From: Burkholderia sp. WSM2232
GTDB taxonomy: Bacteria > Pseudomonadota > Gammaproteobacteria > Burkholderiales > Burkholderiaceae
Assembly: GCF_000472545.1 (NCBI RefSeq)
Contig: NZ_AWZV01000006.1
Span: forward strand, 62,223-126,222
Direction of reading: 5' to 3'
Length of the DNA stretch: 64,000 bases
Shown here: positions 26,784-35,330 of the stretch, in pieces
Position numbering within the stretch: position 1 is the stretch's first letter
How the letters are laid out: each line of letters begins with the position of its first letter
The notes under the pieces: generated by a model
Database searches by the model: none
Seen by the model: the letters and a program-made list of their open reading frames with translations, nothing else
What the model was told of the DNA's origin: nothing
Program-made: the position numbers and the translations under genes

Positions 26784-28367
26784 ATGCAGTCTGACCGAAT
26801 CTCGCCCGCGCGGGCATGTGCGCCGCGCGCCCTGACCGTAGCCGTCGCGCTTGCCGCTGCGGGCCTTGTCGCCGCCTGCGCGGTCGGCCCCGACTACCAG
26901 CGCCCTGCCGCCGAGATTCCCGCGTCATACAAGGAAGCCGCGCCCGGTTGGAAAGTCGCGGAGCCCGCGGATCAACAGGATCGCGGAGCCTGGTGGACCA
27001 TCTATCAGGACCCGCAGCTCAACGCGCTCGAAGACAAGCTGAACGCCGCCAATCAAACCATCGCGCAATATGCGGCCGCCTACCGGCAGGCGCGCGCGCT
27101 GGTTGGTGAGGCCCGCGCGGCCTATTTCCCGACCCTCGGCGTGGCGGCAAGCGGCACGCGTTCGGGCAGCGGTTCTTCGTCAAGCACGAGTTCCAGCAGC
27201 GTGAGCCGCTCAGGTGTCTACAACAGCTATAGCCTGCAACTCGACGCCAGCTGGGAGCCCGACCTGTGGGGCTCCGTGAGCCGCTCGGTGAACGCGCAGA
27301 AGGCCGGCCAGCAGGGTGCCGCAGCGGATCTGGCGAACGCGCGTCTGTCGGCACAAGCCACGCTCGCCCAGACCTATTTCGCACTGCGCGCGCTCGACGC
27401 CAACCAGAAGCTGCTCGACGAAACCGTGGCCGCTTATCAGCGCTCGCTGCAACTCACGCAGAACCAGTACGCCGCGGGCGTGGCCGCGCGCTCAGACGTA
27501 ATTCAGGCGCAAACGCAGTTGCAATCGGCGCAGGCGTCCGCCATCGACAACGGCGTACAGCGCGCGCAGGACGAACATGCCATCGCGGTGCTCGTCGGCG
27601 AGCCGGCTTCCACCTTCTCGATTCCGCCCATGCCGCTCACCGCGACGCCACCCGCCGTGCCTGCGCAAATGCCATCGGCGCTACTCGAGCGGAGGCCGGA
27701 CATCGCTTCGGCCGAGCGCAAGGCCGCCGCGGCCAACGAGCAGATCGGCATCGCCATTGCTGCGTTCTTTCCGTCACTGACCTTGTCGGCGAACGGCGGA
27801 TTTCAAAGCTCGGTGTTTTCGCAACTGCTGACGGCGCCCTCGCGCTTCTGGACGGTCGGACCGCAACTCGCGGCGACCCTGTTCGATGCCGGGCTGCGCC
27901 GCGCGCAAACCGAAGCGGCCCGTGCCGCCTACGACCAGAGCGTCGCGACGTATCGCCTCGCGGTGCTGACGGCGTTCCAGGACGTGGAAGACAATCTCGC
28001 GTCCCAGCGCATCCTCGAACAGGAAATCGTGGTACAGCAAAGGGCGGTGGAATCGGCGCGCCAGGCGCTGGCCATCGTCACGAACGAGTACAAGGCCGGC
28101 ACGGTCGGCTATGTGAACGTGCTGACCGCCCAAACCACGGCGTTTACCGCTGAGCAGAAGCTGCAGACCATTGCGGGTCAGCGGATGGTGTCGTCGGTCG
28201 GATTGGTGAAGGCGCTGGGTGGCGGCTGGGACGCGTCGCAGATGAACCGCGAAACCGGCGACGCCGCGGCGCCCGCGCCACTACCCGCATCGGCACCCGC
28301 GCCGTTGGCGCAGAGCGGCGCGACGCCGCTACCAACCCGGACGCAGCCGCAAGCGCGAAGCAACTAG
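26784..28367 (+). CDS. NodT/OprM-family outer-membrane efflux lipoprotein
   Basis: TolC-type channel, 527 residues. Lipoprotein signal MQSDRISPARACAPRALTV... with lipobox AAC, then VGPDYQRPAAEIPASY, the family's standard start. The two structural repeats carry QLDASWEPDLWGSVSRSVNAQ and FFPSLTLSANGGFQS...LFDAGLRRAQTEAARAAYDQSV. The C-terminal ~45 residues are Pro/Ala-rich. It probably works with an RND or DHA2 pump; the DHA2 gene 1.6 kb away is the nearest candidate. AAGGA precedes the ATG. Confidence 0.93.
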   Translation: MQSDRISPARACAPRALTVAVALAAAGLVAACAVGPDYQRPAAEIPASYKEAAPGWKVAEPADQQDRGAWWTIYQDPQLNALEDKLNAANQTIAQYAAAYRQARALVGEARAAYFPTLGVAASGTRSGSGSSSSTSSSSVSRSGVYNSYSLQLDASWEPDLWGSVSRSVNAQKAGQQGAAADLANARLSAQATLAQTYFALRALDANQKLLDETVAAYQRSLQLTQNQYAAGVAARSDVIQAQTQLQSAQASAIDNGVQRAQDEHAIAVLVGEPASTFSIPPMPLTATPPAVPAQMPSALLERRPDIASAERKAAAANEQIGIAIAAFFPSLTLSANGGFQSSVFSQLLTAPSRFWTVGPQLAATLFDAGLRRAQTEAARAAYDQSVATYRLAVLTAFQDVEDNLASQRILEQEIVVQQRAVESARQALAIVTNEYKAGTVGYVNVLTAQTTAFTAEQKLQTIAGQRMVSSVGLVKALGGGWDASQMNRETGDAAAPAPLPASAPAPLAQSGATPLPTRTQPQARSN

Positions 28368-28411
28368 AACTTGCCGGCAAACCCCGGCATATCGCCCGCA
28401 GCACGCAGAAG

Positions 28412-28458
28412 AAAAAAGAGGCATGACCGGTTAACCAAACCAGTCACGCCTCTTTTTT
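28412..28458. terminator. Bidirectional terminator between nodT-like gene and gspN
   Basis: AAAAAAGAGGC (28412-28422) pairs with GCCTCTTTTTT (28448-28458). The inner arms TGACCGGTT and AACCAGTCA also pair with one mismatch. U-runs form in both directions. It ends the plus-strand channel gene and the minus-strand gsp operon. Confidence 0.9.
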
Positions 28459-28512
28459 GCGACTAGCGCAAGCTCACCCGCATGCGCAGCAGCCCCCAGC
28501 GCCAGATCCCGC

Positions 28513-29292
28513 TCAATGGACGAACGACAACGTGACGGTGTCCGGCCCGCTCGGCCGTCCGAGCAGGTTCAGCAGTCCCGCCAGGTTCTCGCGCGCCTCG
28601 GGCGCGGAGGTTGCCGTGCCGCGAAACGAGGTCGAAGCCGGCGACACCACACCACGCCCGCTCAGCATCAACGGCCCCTTGACGGTCCGCAATTCCAGCG
28701 TCGACGCTGCGCCTTCCGCCTGAAACGCAAGTTGGTAAGAGCCGAGCGGCTTTACGGGCGAAACCCGCGAACTCACGTCGTTCAGCGCGACCGTCAACTG
28801 GCCGAACGCCTCGCGGTTGAAGCTGCGCCAGTCGGACCACGAGAGCCGCACATCCCCCTGCAGATCGAGCGTGTTGAACGGCGCGCCGAGACCGCTCAAC
28901 AGCGAAGCGGGCACGGCAATCGTGCCGGGCGTCAGATTCGCGCTGCGCGGCGTCGCGTCAATGGTAATCGGCTCCGGCATCGCCTCGCTATGCCGCATGG
29001 TCATGCGCACGCGGCCTGTGAAAAGCGGCCAGAAAGCCGTGTGCCATTCGATCCGGCCGGGCAGCAATGTCGCGGCGCTCATATCGGAGCCAGCGGCCAG
29101 CATCAGCGTCGCGGAGCCGTGCCAGAGCGATCCGGCCGGATCCACCAGATTCACGTGCCCGCCGCTCTGACGGGCGAATTGTGGCGTGATCCACGCAGCC
29201 GGCAACATCGCGAGCATCACGGCCGCGCTGGAAAACACCGCGACCAGCAACCAGGGCAGGGCGGCGCGCAGGCGCCGCATCCAGTAAGTCAT
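28513..29292 (-). CDS. gspN: Type II secretion protein GspN
   Basis: 259 residues. An N-terminal membrane anchor (LPWLLVAVFSSAAVMLAMLPAAWI) is followed by a periplasmic domain with GGHVNLVDPAGSLWHGSA, the GspN signature region. GspN occurs only in some systems and is thought to be a minor inner-membrane component. It is the last gene of the gspG-N operon and begins 22 bases after gspM. Confidence 0.9.
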   Translation of the reverse strand: MTYWMRRLRAALPWLLVAVFSSAAVMLAMLPAAWITPQFARQSGGHVNLVDPAGSLWHGSATLMLAAGSDMSAATLLPGRIEWHTAFWPLFTGRVRMTMRHSEAMPEPITIDATPRSANLTPGTIAVPASLLSGLGAPFNTLDLQGDVRLSWSDWRSFNREAFGQLTVALNDVSSRVSPVKPLGSYQLAFQAEGAASTLELRTVKGPLMLSGRGVVSPASTSFRGTATSAPEARENLAGLLNLLGRPSGPDTVTLSFVH

Positions 29293-29314
29293 GCGAGATC
29301 CCGTGGCTGCGCGC

Positions 29315-29818
29315 TCATTTCGCCGTGGACGGCTGCAACGACGCAGTCAGGTCCACCTGGCCGTCCTCCTTCAGCGCGGTCACGTGCGCCTCCGCGACCT
29401 GCACCTTGAACTGACGGCGCACGTCGTCGACCCACGCCGTCCACGCGGGAAACGACACGTTTTTCATCTGCACCTGCACCGCGTTGCCGATCACCTGAAC
29501 CTGCGCGGCCGCGAGGCCGTGATCGCCAAGCGACGCGGACAGCGCGTCCTTCAACGCGCCGCCAGTCGGCGCGACGCCCTGAGCCCCCGCCGAGAGCTGG
29601 CGCGCTTCGTTGGCTTGCGCCGTCATCTGCGCCAGTTGACGCTGCAAGGTCGGCAGCGCTTCACGCAGACGCGCGCGTCCCTCCTGGGCGGGCGCCCACA
29701 GCACCGACCATGCGATCACCACGGCGAGCACGCCGCCGCCCCACGTCAGCAACACTTTTTCGCGGTCGGTCCGCTGGTCCCAGAAGCCGGCCCAGGTCTG
29801 AGCGAGTTGAGCTTTCAT
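29315..29818 (-). CDS. gspM: Type II secretion inner-membrane platform protein GspM
   Basis: 167 residues. Short cytoplasmic start (WAGFWDQRTDREKVLL), one membrane helix (GGGVLAVVIAWSVLW) and a periplasmic ferredoxin-like domain. GspM dimerises and pairs with GspL in the inner-membrane platform. The start at 29818 overlaps the gspL stop by 4 bases, indicating translational coupling. Confidence 0.9.
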   Translation of the reverse strand: MKAQLAQTWAGFWDQRTDREKVLLTWGGGVLAVVIAWSVLWAPAQEGRARLREALPTLQRQLAQMTAQANEARQLSAGAQGVAPTGGALKDALSASLGDHGLAAAQVQVIGNAVQVQMKNVSFPAWTAWVDDVRRQFKVQVAEAHVTALKEDGQVDLTASLQPSTAK

Positions 29819-31272
29819 TGTCCGTTCCTGATGGTCCACTTGCCGGTATTGCTGTCCACTGCGCCGTTCAGTCCGTTGCGCGAAAGGCGCTTGGCAAAAT
29901 CCGGATCCAGCTTGACCTCCGGCTTGAAGGTGACATCGAGCCGCCGGTCGTGATAATCCAGCGCGGCGATGCCGTTCACGGGCACCGGCGGCAGCGAGCG
30001 CGCGAGGCCGTCGGCAAGCGACAGGAAGTCATCGGGCGACAACTGGCCCGCCGCCACGCGCAGTTGCTGCAATTGACGCGACATCTGGTCGGGCGCGTCG
30101 AGCACGACGGTCGTCTTCGGGAAGGCGTTGAGCAGCAGCTCGGTCATCTGCGTGGTGATGGCGTCCCGCTGACGCGCAAGCATCAGCCACTGCACATTTG
30201 CTCCGACAATGGCGACTACCAGCGCCGCCACGGCCAGCAGCACCGGCAGGCGCAAGCGACGCAGCGTCGCGCGGTCGAGCCGCCACGGCTGCGACGCGAA
30301 TTCGAACTGGCACAGGTCGAAGCGGCACGTGAGCGCGCGCCGCGCGAGCTGCTCGAACGGCAGCGGACTCGCGCCGTGCACATGCGCGGCAAGCCGCGCC
30401 GGGCTGCTGGTGCCGAGGCTCGGCTCATTGCCCGGCATCTCGGTCAGCATGTACAGCGACACCGGCGTCGCGCCGGCAAGGGCAGCAAGCGTCGCGTTCA
30501 CCGCGCTCGCCGGCACCGCCAGCCCTTCACCTTGCGCGCCGCGTGCAATCGCCAGTTCGACGCGCGGCGGCCCGCTTTCCACGGCGCCTTCCAGCAGCAT
30601 GGCCGGCGCCGTTTGCACCACTGCGCCGAGTACGGCCGCCACCATCGGCACGACTTCGGGCCCGACCTCGGGCCCGACCTCGGGCAACGTGACCGGCGCC
30701 GCACTTGCGGCGTTCCTGCCAGGCGCGCCATCGCGCGCCGACGTGCCCGCGCCCACAGCCGCACCCGCGCCCGCCAGGGCCGGCTCAGCCGTGTTCACCG
30801 TTTCGGCGACTTGCGAAGGCGCCGCACGCAGCGCCTCGGGCAGGCAGCGCGTCACTGGCACGGCGCGCAAGCTGCGATGACCGGCCGCGGAAAAGGCTTC
30901 GCAGATAAAGCGGAACCACCCACGGTCGATGATCGCCAGCACCTGGCGCCCGCCCGCAGCTGGTTGCGGATCGACGGCGATATGGCAGGTTTGGGGGTCC
31001 TGGATCAGTTGATCCTCGACGATGTTCGGCAACGCCTGACGCAACTTCGGGCCGCGCAGCGGCGGCAGCGTGGCCGGCATCATCAGCAGGTCGCGCGCGG
31101 CGACCATCAGCACCGTCGACGTGGCGCGCGGCAACAGCCCAAGCGCCGAACGCCCGGCGCGTTGCGTGCGTCCCGACTTGTCGAGCAGCACGAACGGCAG
31201 GTCCGGCAACTGCCATTCCTGCGACGGCACCGCCGGGTCACGCGGCGGCAATAAGACGATCAGCGTGCTCAA
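29815..31272 (-). CDS. gspL: Type II secretion protein GspL (TTG start)
   Basis: 485 residues. The cytoplasmic actin-like domain recruits the ATPase GspE; a membrane helix (LPVLLAVAALVVAIVGANVQWLML) and a small periplasmic domain follow. The only plausible start is TTG at 31272 (MSTLIVLLPPRD when initiated). An insertion of Ala/Gly/Pro-rich sequence around residues 160-220 includes a PEVGPEVGPEV repeat from a 12-bp DNA repeat. The order L-M-N follows gspK. Confidence 0.9.
   Translation of the reverse strand: MSTLIVLLPPRDPAVPSQEWQLPDLPFVLLDKSGRTQRAGRSALGLLPRATSTVLMVAARDLLMMPATLPPLRGPKLRQALPNIVEDQLIQDPQTCHIAVDPQPAAGGRQVLAIIDRGWFRFICEAFSAAGHRSLRAVPVTRCLPEALRAAPSQVAETVNTAEPALAGAGAAVGAGTSARDGAPGRNAASAAPVTLPEVGPEVGPEVVPMVAAVLGAVVQTAPAMLLEGAVESGPPRVELAIARGAQGEGLAVPASAVNATLAALAGATPVSLYMLTEMPGNEPSLGTSSPARLAAHVHGASPLPFEQLARRALTCRFDLCQFEFASQPWRLDRATLRRLRLPVLLAVAALVVAIVGANVQWLMLARQRDAITTQMTELLLNAFPKTTVVLDAPDQMSRQLQQLRVAAGQLSPDDFLSLADGLARSLPPVPVNGIAALDYHDRRLDVTFKPEVKLDPDFAKRLSRNGLNGAVDSNTGKWTIRNGQ
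30656..30688 (+). repeat. 12-bp tandem repeat inside gspL
   Basis: TCGGGCCCGACC is repeated 2.5 times in frame, encoding G-P-E-V units in a low-complexity linker. In-frame copy changes should be tolerated. Confidence 0.7.
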
Positions 31273-31300
31273 AGGCCACTCTCTCTGGGAAAGGCGTTAT

Positions 31301-32512
31301 TCATAGTTGGTCTTGCACCCGCACGATACGTGTAGTGTGAGTCAAAGCATCCCGATAGACGAGCGTCGTGCGATCCACTTCGGCGCGCTCGTGCTGGACG
31401 CGGCCATGAATGAAGAAGTAGTTCGTGTTGACGTCGAGCTCGGCGGGATCGATGGAAACGGACTGCACGCCCGCGCCCCGCAACGCGAGCTGCACGTCGC
31501 CCACGTTATGGAAAAACACCGTCTGCCGACGCGCGACAAACGCCTGCGCAGAAGACAGACTCATGCCCGGCACCACCGCCGCGATCACCTCGGCCGGGGC
31601 GGTATTCATGTTGACGGCCGTCACCGTCGGCAACACGGTGACGAAAGGCCGCAAGCGCGCGACCATTTCCGGCGTATAGCCGGGAATGTCGAGCAGCGAA
31701 TCCACACTCGTCAGTTGCAGCGGCGCGTGGGCGGCGCTGTCTTCGCTGTCTTCGATGCCGGGCTTGTCGGTGAAGCCGCCGCCCATCGCGCCGCCCTGGA
31801 TAGCCGGCGTGGACGTCGTGCCGGACGTCGACGTAACGGTCTGAAATCGCGTGGCCGATTGCAACAGACTCGCGCGGACCTGCTGCGCTGTGTTTTTCGC
31901 GAGCTGGCTGTTCACGCCAAGCGAAACGAGCAGCCGCTGATAGGCGCCAATCTGCTCCAGGTCGAGCTGCATTACACCGGGCGCCGGGCTCGCCACGAGG
32001 TTGCGCAGGTTGAATCTGGCCTGGGCGTCTTCGATCGATCCCGACAGGTAGGTCGCCGCGCCCTGCTGCGCGCGCACTTCGCCGATCTGGCCGAGGAAGT
32101 CGGACAGCCGCGTCTTGGCGATCGGCACGCCCCACACGCCGCCCAGGTACGTGATACCCGCTGACGTGTCGCCTTCCGAGCGAAGAATCAGCCGCGTCCA
32201 GTCCAGCGCCCCACGCGCGACCCATTGCGCCTGCGCAAGCAGACGCTGGTTCTCGATCCGGCGAACCTGGACCTGCTGACGCCACAACATGCCGGAGACG
32301 AGAATCGCCGACAGCGCCACCACCAGCAACGCGCTGATGATGGCCGCGCCGCGCTGTTGCGCGGGTTGCCGCGATGGCAAGTGTTGCAGCCGTCGCGCAC
32401 GCTGCAGCCGTGGCTCACCCCACGTCGCGCGCTGGCAAGCCGCCTTACGGCAACCGCGCCCGGCCCGCAACGCAGCGGCCACGCGTCGTCCATGTAAAGA
32501 GGAGAATCTCAT
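31301..32512 (-). CDS. gspK: Type II secretion minor pseudopilin GspK
   Basis: 403 residues. GspK caps the pseudopilus with GspI and GspJ. The long basic leader (about 55 residues) ends with RQPAQQRGAAIISALLVVALSA, where prepilin peptidase cuts after Gly. As usual for GspK, the residue at +5 is not Glu. The large alpha domain has YQRLLVSLGVNS and VTAVNMNTAPAEVIAAV. The ATG at 32512 has GGAG upstream; it overlaps nothing and begins 1 base after the gspJ stop. Confidence 0.9.
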   Translation of the reverse strand: MRFSSLHGRRVAAALRAGRGCRKAACQRATWGEPRLQRARRLQHLPSRQPAQQRGAAIISALLVVALSAILVSGMLWRQQVQVRRIENQRLLAQAQWVARGALDWTRLILRSEGDTSAGITYLGGVWGVPIAKTRLSDFLGQIGEVRAQQGAATYLSGSIEDAQARFNLRNLVASPAPGVMQLDLEQIGAYQRLLVSLGVNSQLAKNTAQQVRASLLQSATRFQTVTSTSGTTSTPAIQGGAMGGGFTDKPGIEDSEDSAAHAPLQLTSVDSLLDIPGYTPEMVARLRPFVTVLPTVTAVNMNTAPAEVIAAVVPGMSLSSAQAFVARRQTVFFHNVGDVQLALRGAGVQSVSIDPAELDVNTNYFFIHGRVQHERAEVDRTTLVYRDALTHTTRIVRVQDQL

Positions 32513-32513
32513 C

Positions 32514-33239
32514 TCATTCTCCAATCAGAAAAACCCGCGTGATGGGCCGGGCGAGCGACTTCGCGCCCACGCTCACTTCCAGCCCCGTCACGGAGCGCGG
32601 CAGCGGCGCGTTGCCAAGCTGGGGCACCTTCAGGTTGTTGTCGGCCTCCGTGATCGCGCCTTGCACGTCCTTCATCTGGGTGGTCCAGCCGACGCGCGGC
32701 ACATAGAGGCGCGCAGAAATTGCGCCGACACCGCCCATCAACGGCACCGCCGACCAACCTTCGCCTTCGCCACCGCGCGAGGCCGCCCGCAGATCGCCGA
32801 CATTGGCAAGCGGCGGCGACGCATAGCGGATCACGCGGCCTTCCGTGACGCGGTAACGCACCACCTGCAGGCGCGGCGCGGAGCCGGGCAGGCTCATCTG
32901 CCGCACGATCTGCAGTGCACCGCCCGCGAGCGACACGGCGGGCTGGCCGGACTCGTCGTCCGAGGCGGCCTGGCGCGCGTCGATACGCATCTGGTCGAAC
33001 AACTGCGCGAACACGCGCTCGTCTTCCATCGCGTTCGTGATGGTCTGCCGGCCGCGAATGATTTGGTCGAGCCCACGCCACGACAGCACGGCGATCACCG
33101 CCATGATCGCAATTGCAACCAGCAGCTCGATCAGCGTGAAGCCATGCACGCGCCGGCGGCTGAGGCGGCTGAGGCGGCTTGGGCGGCTGAAGCGGCCGGG
33201 TCCGCAGTGGCGGCGCTCAGAGCGAACGATTGGTTTCAT
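32514..33239 (-). CDS. gspJ: Type II secretion minor pseudopilin GspJ
   Basis: 241 residues with prepilin peptidase site RRVHG-FTLIELLVAIAIMAV. The leader of 33 residues is long and Arg/Ser-rich (RPSRLSRLSRRR), encoded by GC-rich near-repeats of GCGGCTGAG at 33152-33195. It forms the tip complex with GspI and GspK. Its start overlaps the end of gspI by 23 bases. Confidence 0.9.
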   Translation of the reverse strand: MKPIVRSERRHCGPGRFSRPSRLSRLSRRRVHGFTLIELLVAIAIMAVIAVLSWRGLDQIIRGRQTITNAMEDERVFAQLFDQMRIDARQAASDDESGQPAVSLAGGALQIVRQMSLPGSAPRLQVVRYRVTEGRVIRYASPPLANVGDLRAASRGGEGEGWSAVPLMGGVGAISARLYVPRVGWTTQMKDVQGAITEADNNLKVPQLGNAPLPRSVTGLEVSVGAKSLARPITRVFLIGE

Positions 33240-33630
33240 TCGCGACCACCGTGACCATCTGGGCGAGATTGCCGGAACGCCCCGGCATCGTCACCATCAC
33301 TTCCACGCGGCGAAACACTGGGTTGGGTGTCGCCGTGACCTGCTCGGTACAGATCAACTGCAGGTTGCCCTGCGAACAATCGAAACTCGTTGAGCCGACG
33401 TTCGGCCATGCATGCGTGAGACGCAATTGCGCCAGCGTGTTGTCCGCGCTCCAGCCGGCCAGCAGGCGCCGGTGAAGATCGGCCTCGCCGCTCGCAAGAC
33501 CGCCCACCGCGCGCAGCGATGCGGCCAGCGCCACGGCGATGATCGCGAGTGCGACCAGCACCTCGATCATCGTGAAACCGCGCTCGCGGTGGGCGGCCGC
33601 GCGAACCGCCGTGCTGCTGCGACGACGCAT
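33217..33630 (-). CDS. gspI: Type II secretion minor pseudopilin GspI
   Basis: 137 residues with prepilin site HRERG-FTMIEVLVALAIIAVALAASLRA. Short C-terminal domain with CSQGNLQLICTEQV, two Cys that may pair. The ATG at 33630 lies just after the gspH stop, consistent with coupled translation. It initiates the pseudopilus tip. Confidence 0.9.
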   Translation of the reverse strand: MRRRSSTAVRAAAHRERGFTMIEVLVALAIIAVALAASLRAVGGLASGEADLHRRLLAGWSADNTLAQLRLTHAWPNVGSTSFDCSQGNLQLICTEQVTATPNPVFRRVEVMVTMPGRSGNLAQMVTVVANETNRSL

Positions 33631-33631
33631 G

Positions 33632-34267
33632 TCAGTGCACCTCGTAGCGGCCATTGCCGGTGCCGACAATTGTCGCGCGGCCCACGGCGGAAAAGAGCGT
33701 GATGCGCACGGGCACGTCGATCGCCTCCGTGCCGAACACCACGCGGCTCGCCTGCGAGCTGGAGCCGGGATAGTCGATCGTTACGCCGGTCACGCCACCT
33801 TCCCACTGGCGAGGCTTGAGCAGGTCGTCGCGCAGCGGACGCCAGCCGTCGTCGGTGCGCAGGTCGAAGCGAAAGCCGCCGTCGAGCGGCTGCCATGCGA
33901 TGGGACGCGCGCGCACCTGCGCCTCGTCGCCGGCCGACTCGAACAGCAGCGCGAGCCGCTGCGCTTCCTCGTTGAGGTCGGTGCGCGGATTGCGCGTCAT
34001 CGTCAAGGCGGTCAAGGACACCAGCAGGCCTGCAATCACCAGCACCACCATCATTTCGAGCAGCGTGAAGCCCGCGTGGGACCGGCGGCCTGCGCTGACC
34101 CTGGCGTGGACCGTGGTCCTGGCGTTGTGCGCAGGGTTTGCAGCGCCATTCGCACGGATTCTCACGTCACCCTTCAGGCCCGCGTGGCCGTGCACGCGCA
34201 GCGCCGCTCCCGCCGCGCGGGGCGGTGGAATCGTCGGGATGCGCGCATGTCTACCGTCTATTGCCAC
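33632..34267 (-). CDS. gspH: Type II secretion minor pseudopilin GspH (GTG start)
   Basis: Prepilin site RRSHAG-FTLLEMMVVLVIAGLLVSLTAL lies at about residues 62-90. The leader before it would be about 65 residues, unusually long, if the GTG at 34267 overlapping the gspG end is the start. No obvious ribosome binding site decides it, and no good ATG or GTG with a site lies closer to the cleavage point. 211 residues as listed. The start needs proteomic confirmation. Confidence 0.82.
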   Translation of the reverse strand: MAIDGRHARIPTIPPPRAAGAALRVHGHAGLKGDVRIRANGAANPAHNARTTVHARVSAGRRSHAGFTLLEMMVVLVIAGLLVSLTALTMTRNPRTDLNEEAQRLALLFESAGDEAQVRARPIAWQPLDGGFRFDLRTDDGWRPLRDDLLKPRQWEGGVTGVTIDYPGSSSQASRVVFGTEAIDVPVRITLFSAVGRATIVGTGNGRYEVH

Positions 34268-34722
34268 GAGCCCACATCGGCGTCATTGCCTTCGCCGCCT
34301 GCCTTGCCGTCCGCGCCGTAGCTGAACACGTCGATTTCGCCGTGCACGCCCGGATTCAGATACTGGTAGCTGTTGCCCCACGGATCATTCGGCAGACGCT
34401 CAAGATAGCCACCGTCCTTCCAGTTGTTCGGCACCGGGTCCGTGGCGGGCTTTTCGATCAACGCGCGCAGGCCTTGCTCCTGCGTGGGATAACGGCCGTT
34501 GTCCAGACGATAAAGCTTGAGCGCCTGCATCACGGTGCCGATGTCCTGCTTGGCGGCCACACGCCGCGCTTCGTCGGGACGGCTCATGATTTTCGGCACG
34601 ATCAACGCGGCCAGGATGCCGAGAATCGCGATCACGACCATGATTTCGATCAGCGTGAAGCCGCGTTGACGACGGCTGCGCAAACCCGCGATTGCTGTGC
34701 GGCGAGTGGTCGACAGTTGCAT
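34258..34722 (-). CDS. gspG: Type II secretion major pseudopilin GspG
   Basis: 154 residues. Prepilin site RRQRG-FTLIEIMVVIAILGILAALIVPKIMSRP. The C-terminal domain has the calcium-site loop region PNDPWGNSYQYLNPG and IDVFSYGADGKAGGEGNDADVGSW, all conserved in GspG. It is the first gene of the gspG-N operon, and divergent from gspC across a ~145-base gap that must hold both promoters. Confidence 0.96.
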   Translation of the reverse strand: MQLSTTRRTAIAGLRSRRQRGFTLIEIMVVIAILGILAALIVPKIMSRPDEARRVAAKQDIGTVMQALKLYRLDNGRYPTQEQGLRALIEKPATDPVPNNWKDGGYLERLPNDPWGNSYQYLNPGVHGEIDVFSYGADGKAGGEGNDADVGSWQ

Positions 34723-34868
34723 AGCTTGCTACCTCTTTCAGATTAATTTTTGACTGCGGAAGTTTGCGTCCAGCACGTTGAGTGCCATTGAACACGCCCG
34801 GCCGGTCATTTTAATGTCACGCAGTTGAAGGGTTTGAACCCAACGCAATTTTCACAATAGTCCGTACA

Positions 34869-35291
34869 ATGAGGCGCATGAACGCCCTCCAAATCCGCCT
34901 TCTGTCGCTCGCGCTGTTCGCCGTTTTCTGCGCGACGCTGACCTACTGGACCATCACCCTCACTACAATGTCGGGCGCGCCGCTGCCGGCCGCCGCCGCG
35001 CACGCGCAGCCCTCGACCGACCAGGCTGCCACGCTGTTCGGCGGACAGCTCACGCGCACGGTCAACCAGGACGTGCATCTGTTCGGCATTCTCGCGCTGC
35101 AGAAGGGCGCCGCGGCCATCGTCAGTGTGGGCGGCGAGCCGCCGCATGCCGTCTCCCTCGGCGGCACGCTCATGCAAGGCGCAAAGCTCTCCGAAGTGCG
35201 CGCCCGCTCCATCGTGATCGACCGCAACGGCGCACATTCCGAAGTATTCCTGCCGGCCAACGCAGCGGGTCCGACCATCTACGTTCGCTAA
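34869..35291 (+). CDS. gspC: Type II secretion protein GspC
   Basis: 140 residues, with an N-terminal membrane helix (LLSLALFAVFCATLTYWTI) and the homology-region domain that contacts GspD (VHLFGILALQKGAAAIVSVGGEPPHAVSLGG). The C-terminal PDZ or coiled-coil domain of longer GspC proteins is absent, as in other Burkholderia systems. Unlike the rest it is on the plus strand, between gspF and gspG. ATG at 34869 or 34878 are both possible starts. Confidence 0.88.
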   Translation: MRRMNALQIRLLSLALFAVFCATLTYWTITLTTMSGAPLPAAAAHAQPSTDQAATLFGGQLTRTVNQDVHLFGILALQKGAAAIVSVGGEPPHAVSLGGTLMQGAKLSEVRARSIVIDRNGAHSEVFLPANAAGPTIYVR

Positions 35292-35330
35292 AACGGTCAA
35301 GGCGGTCAAGGCGCGGCGGCGCTTTGCCGC

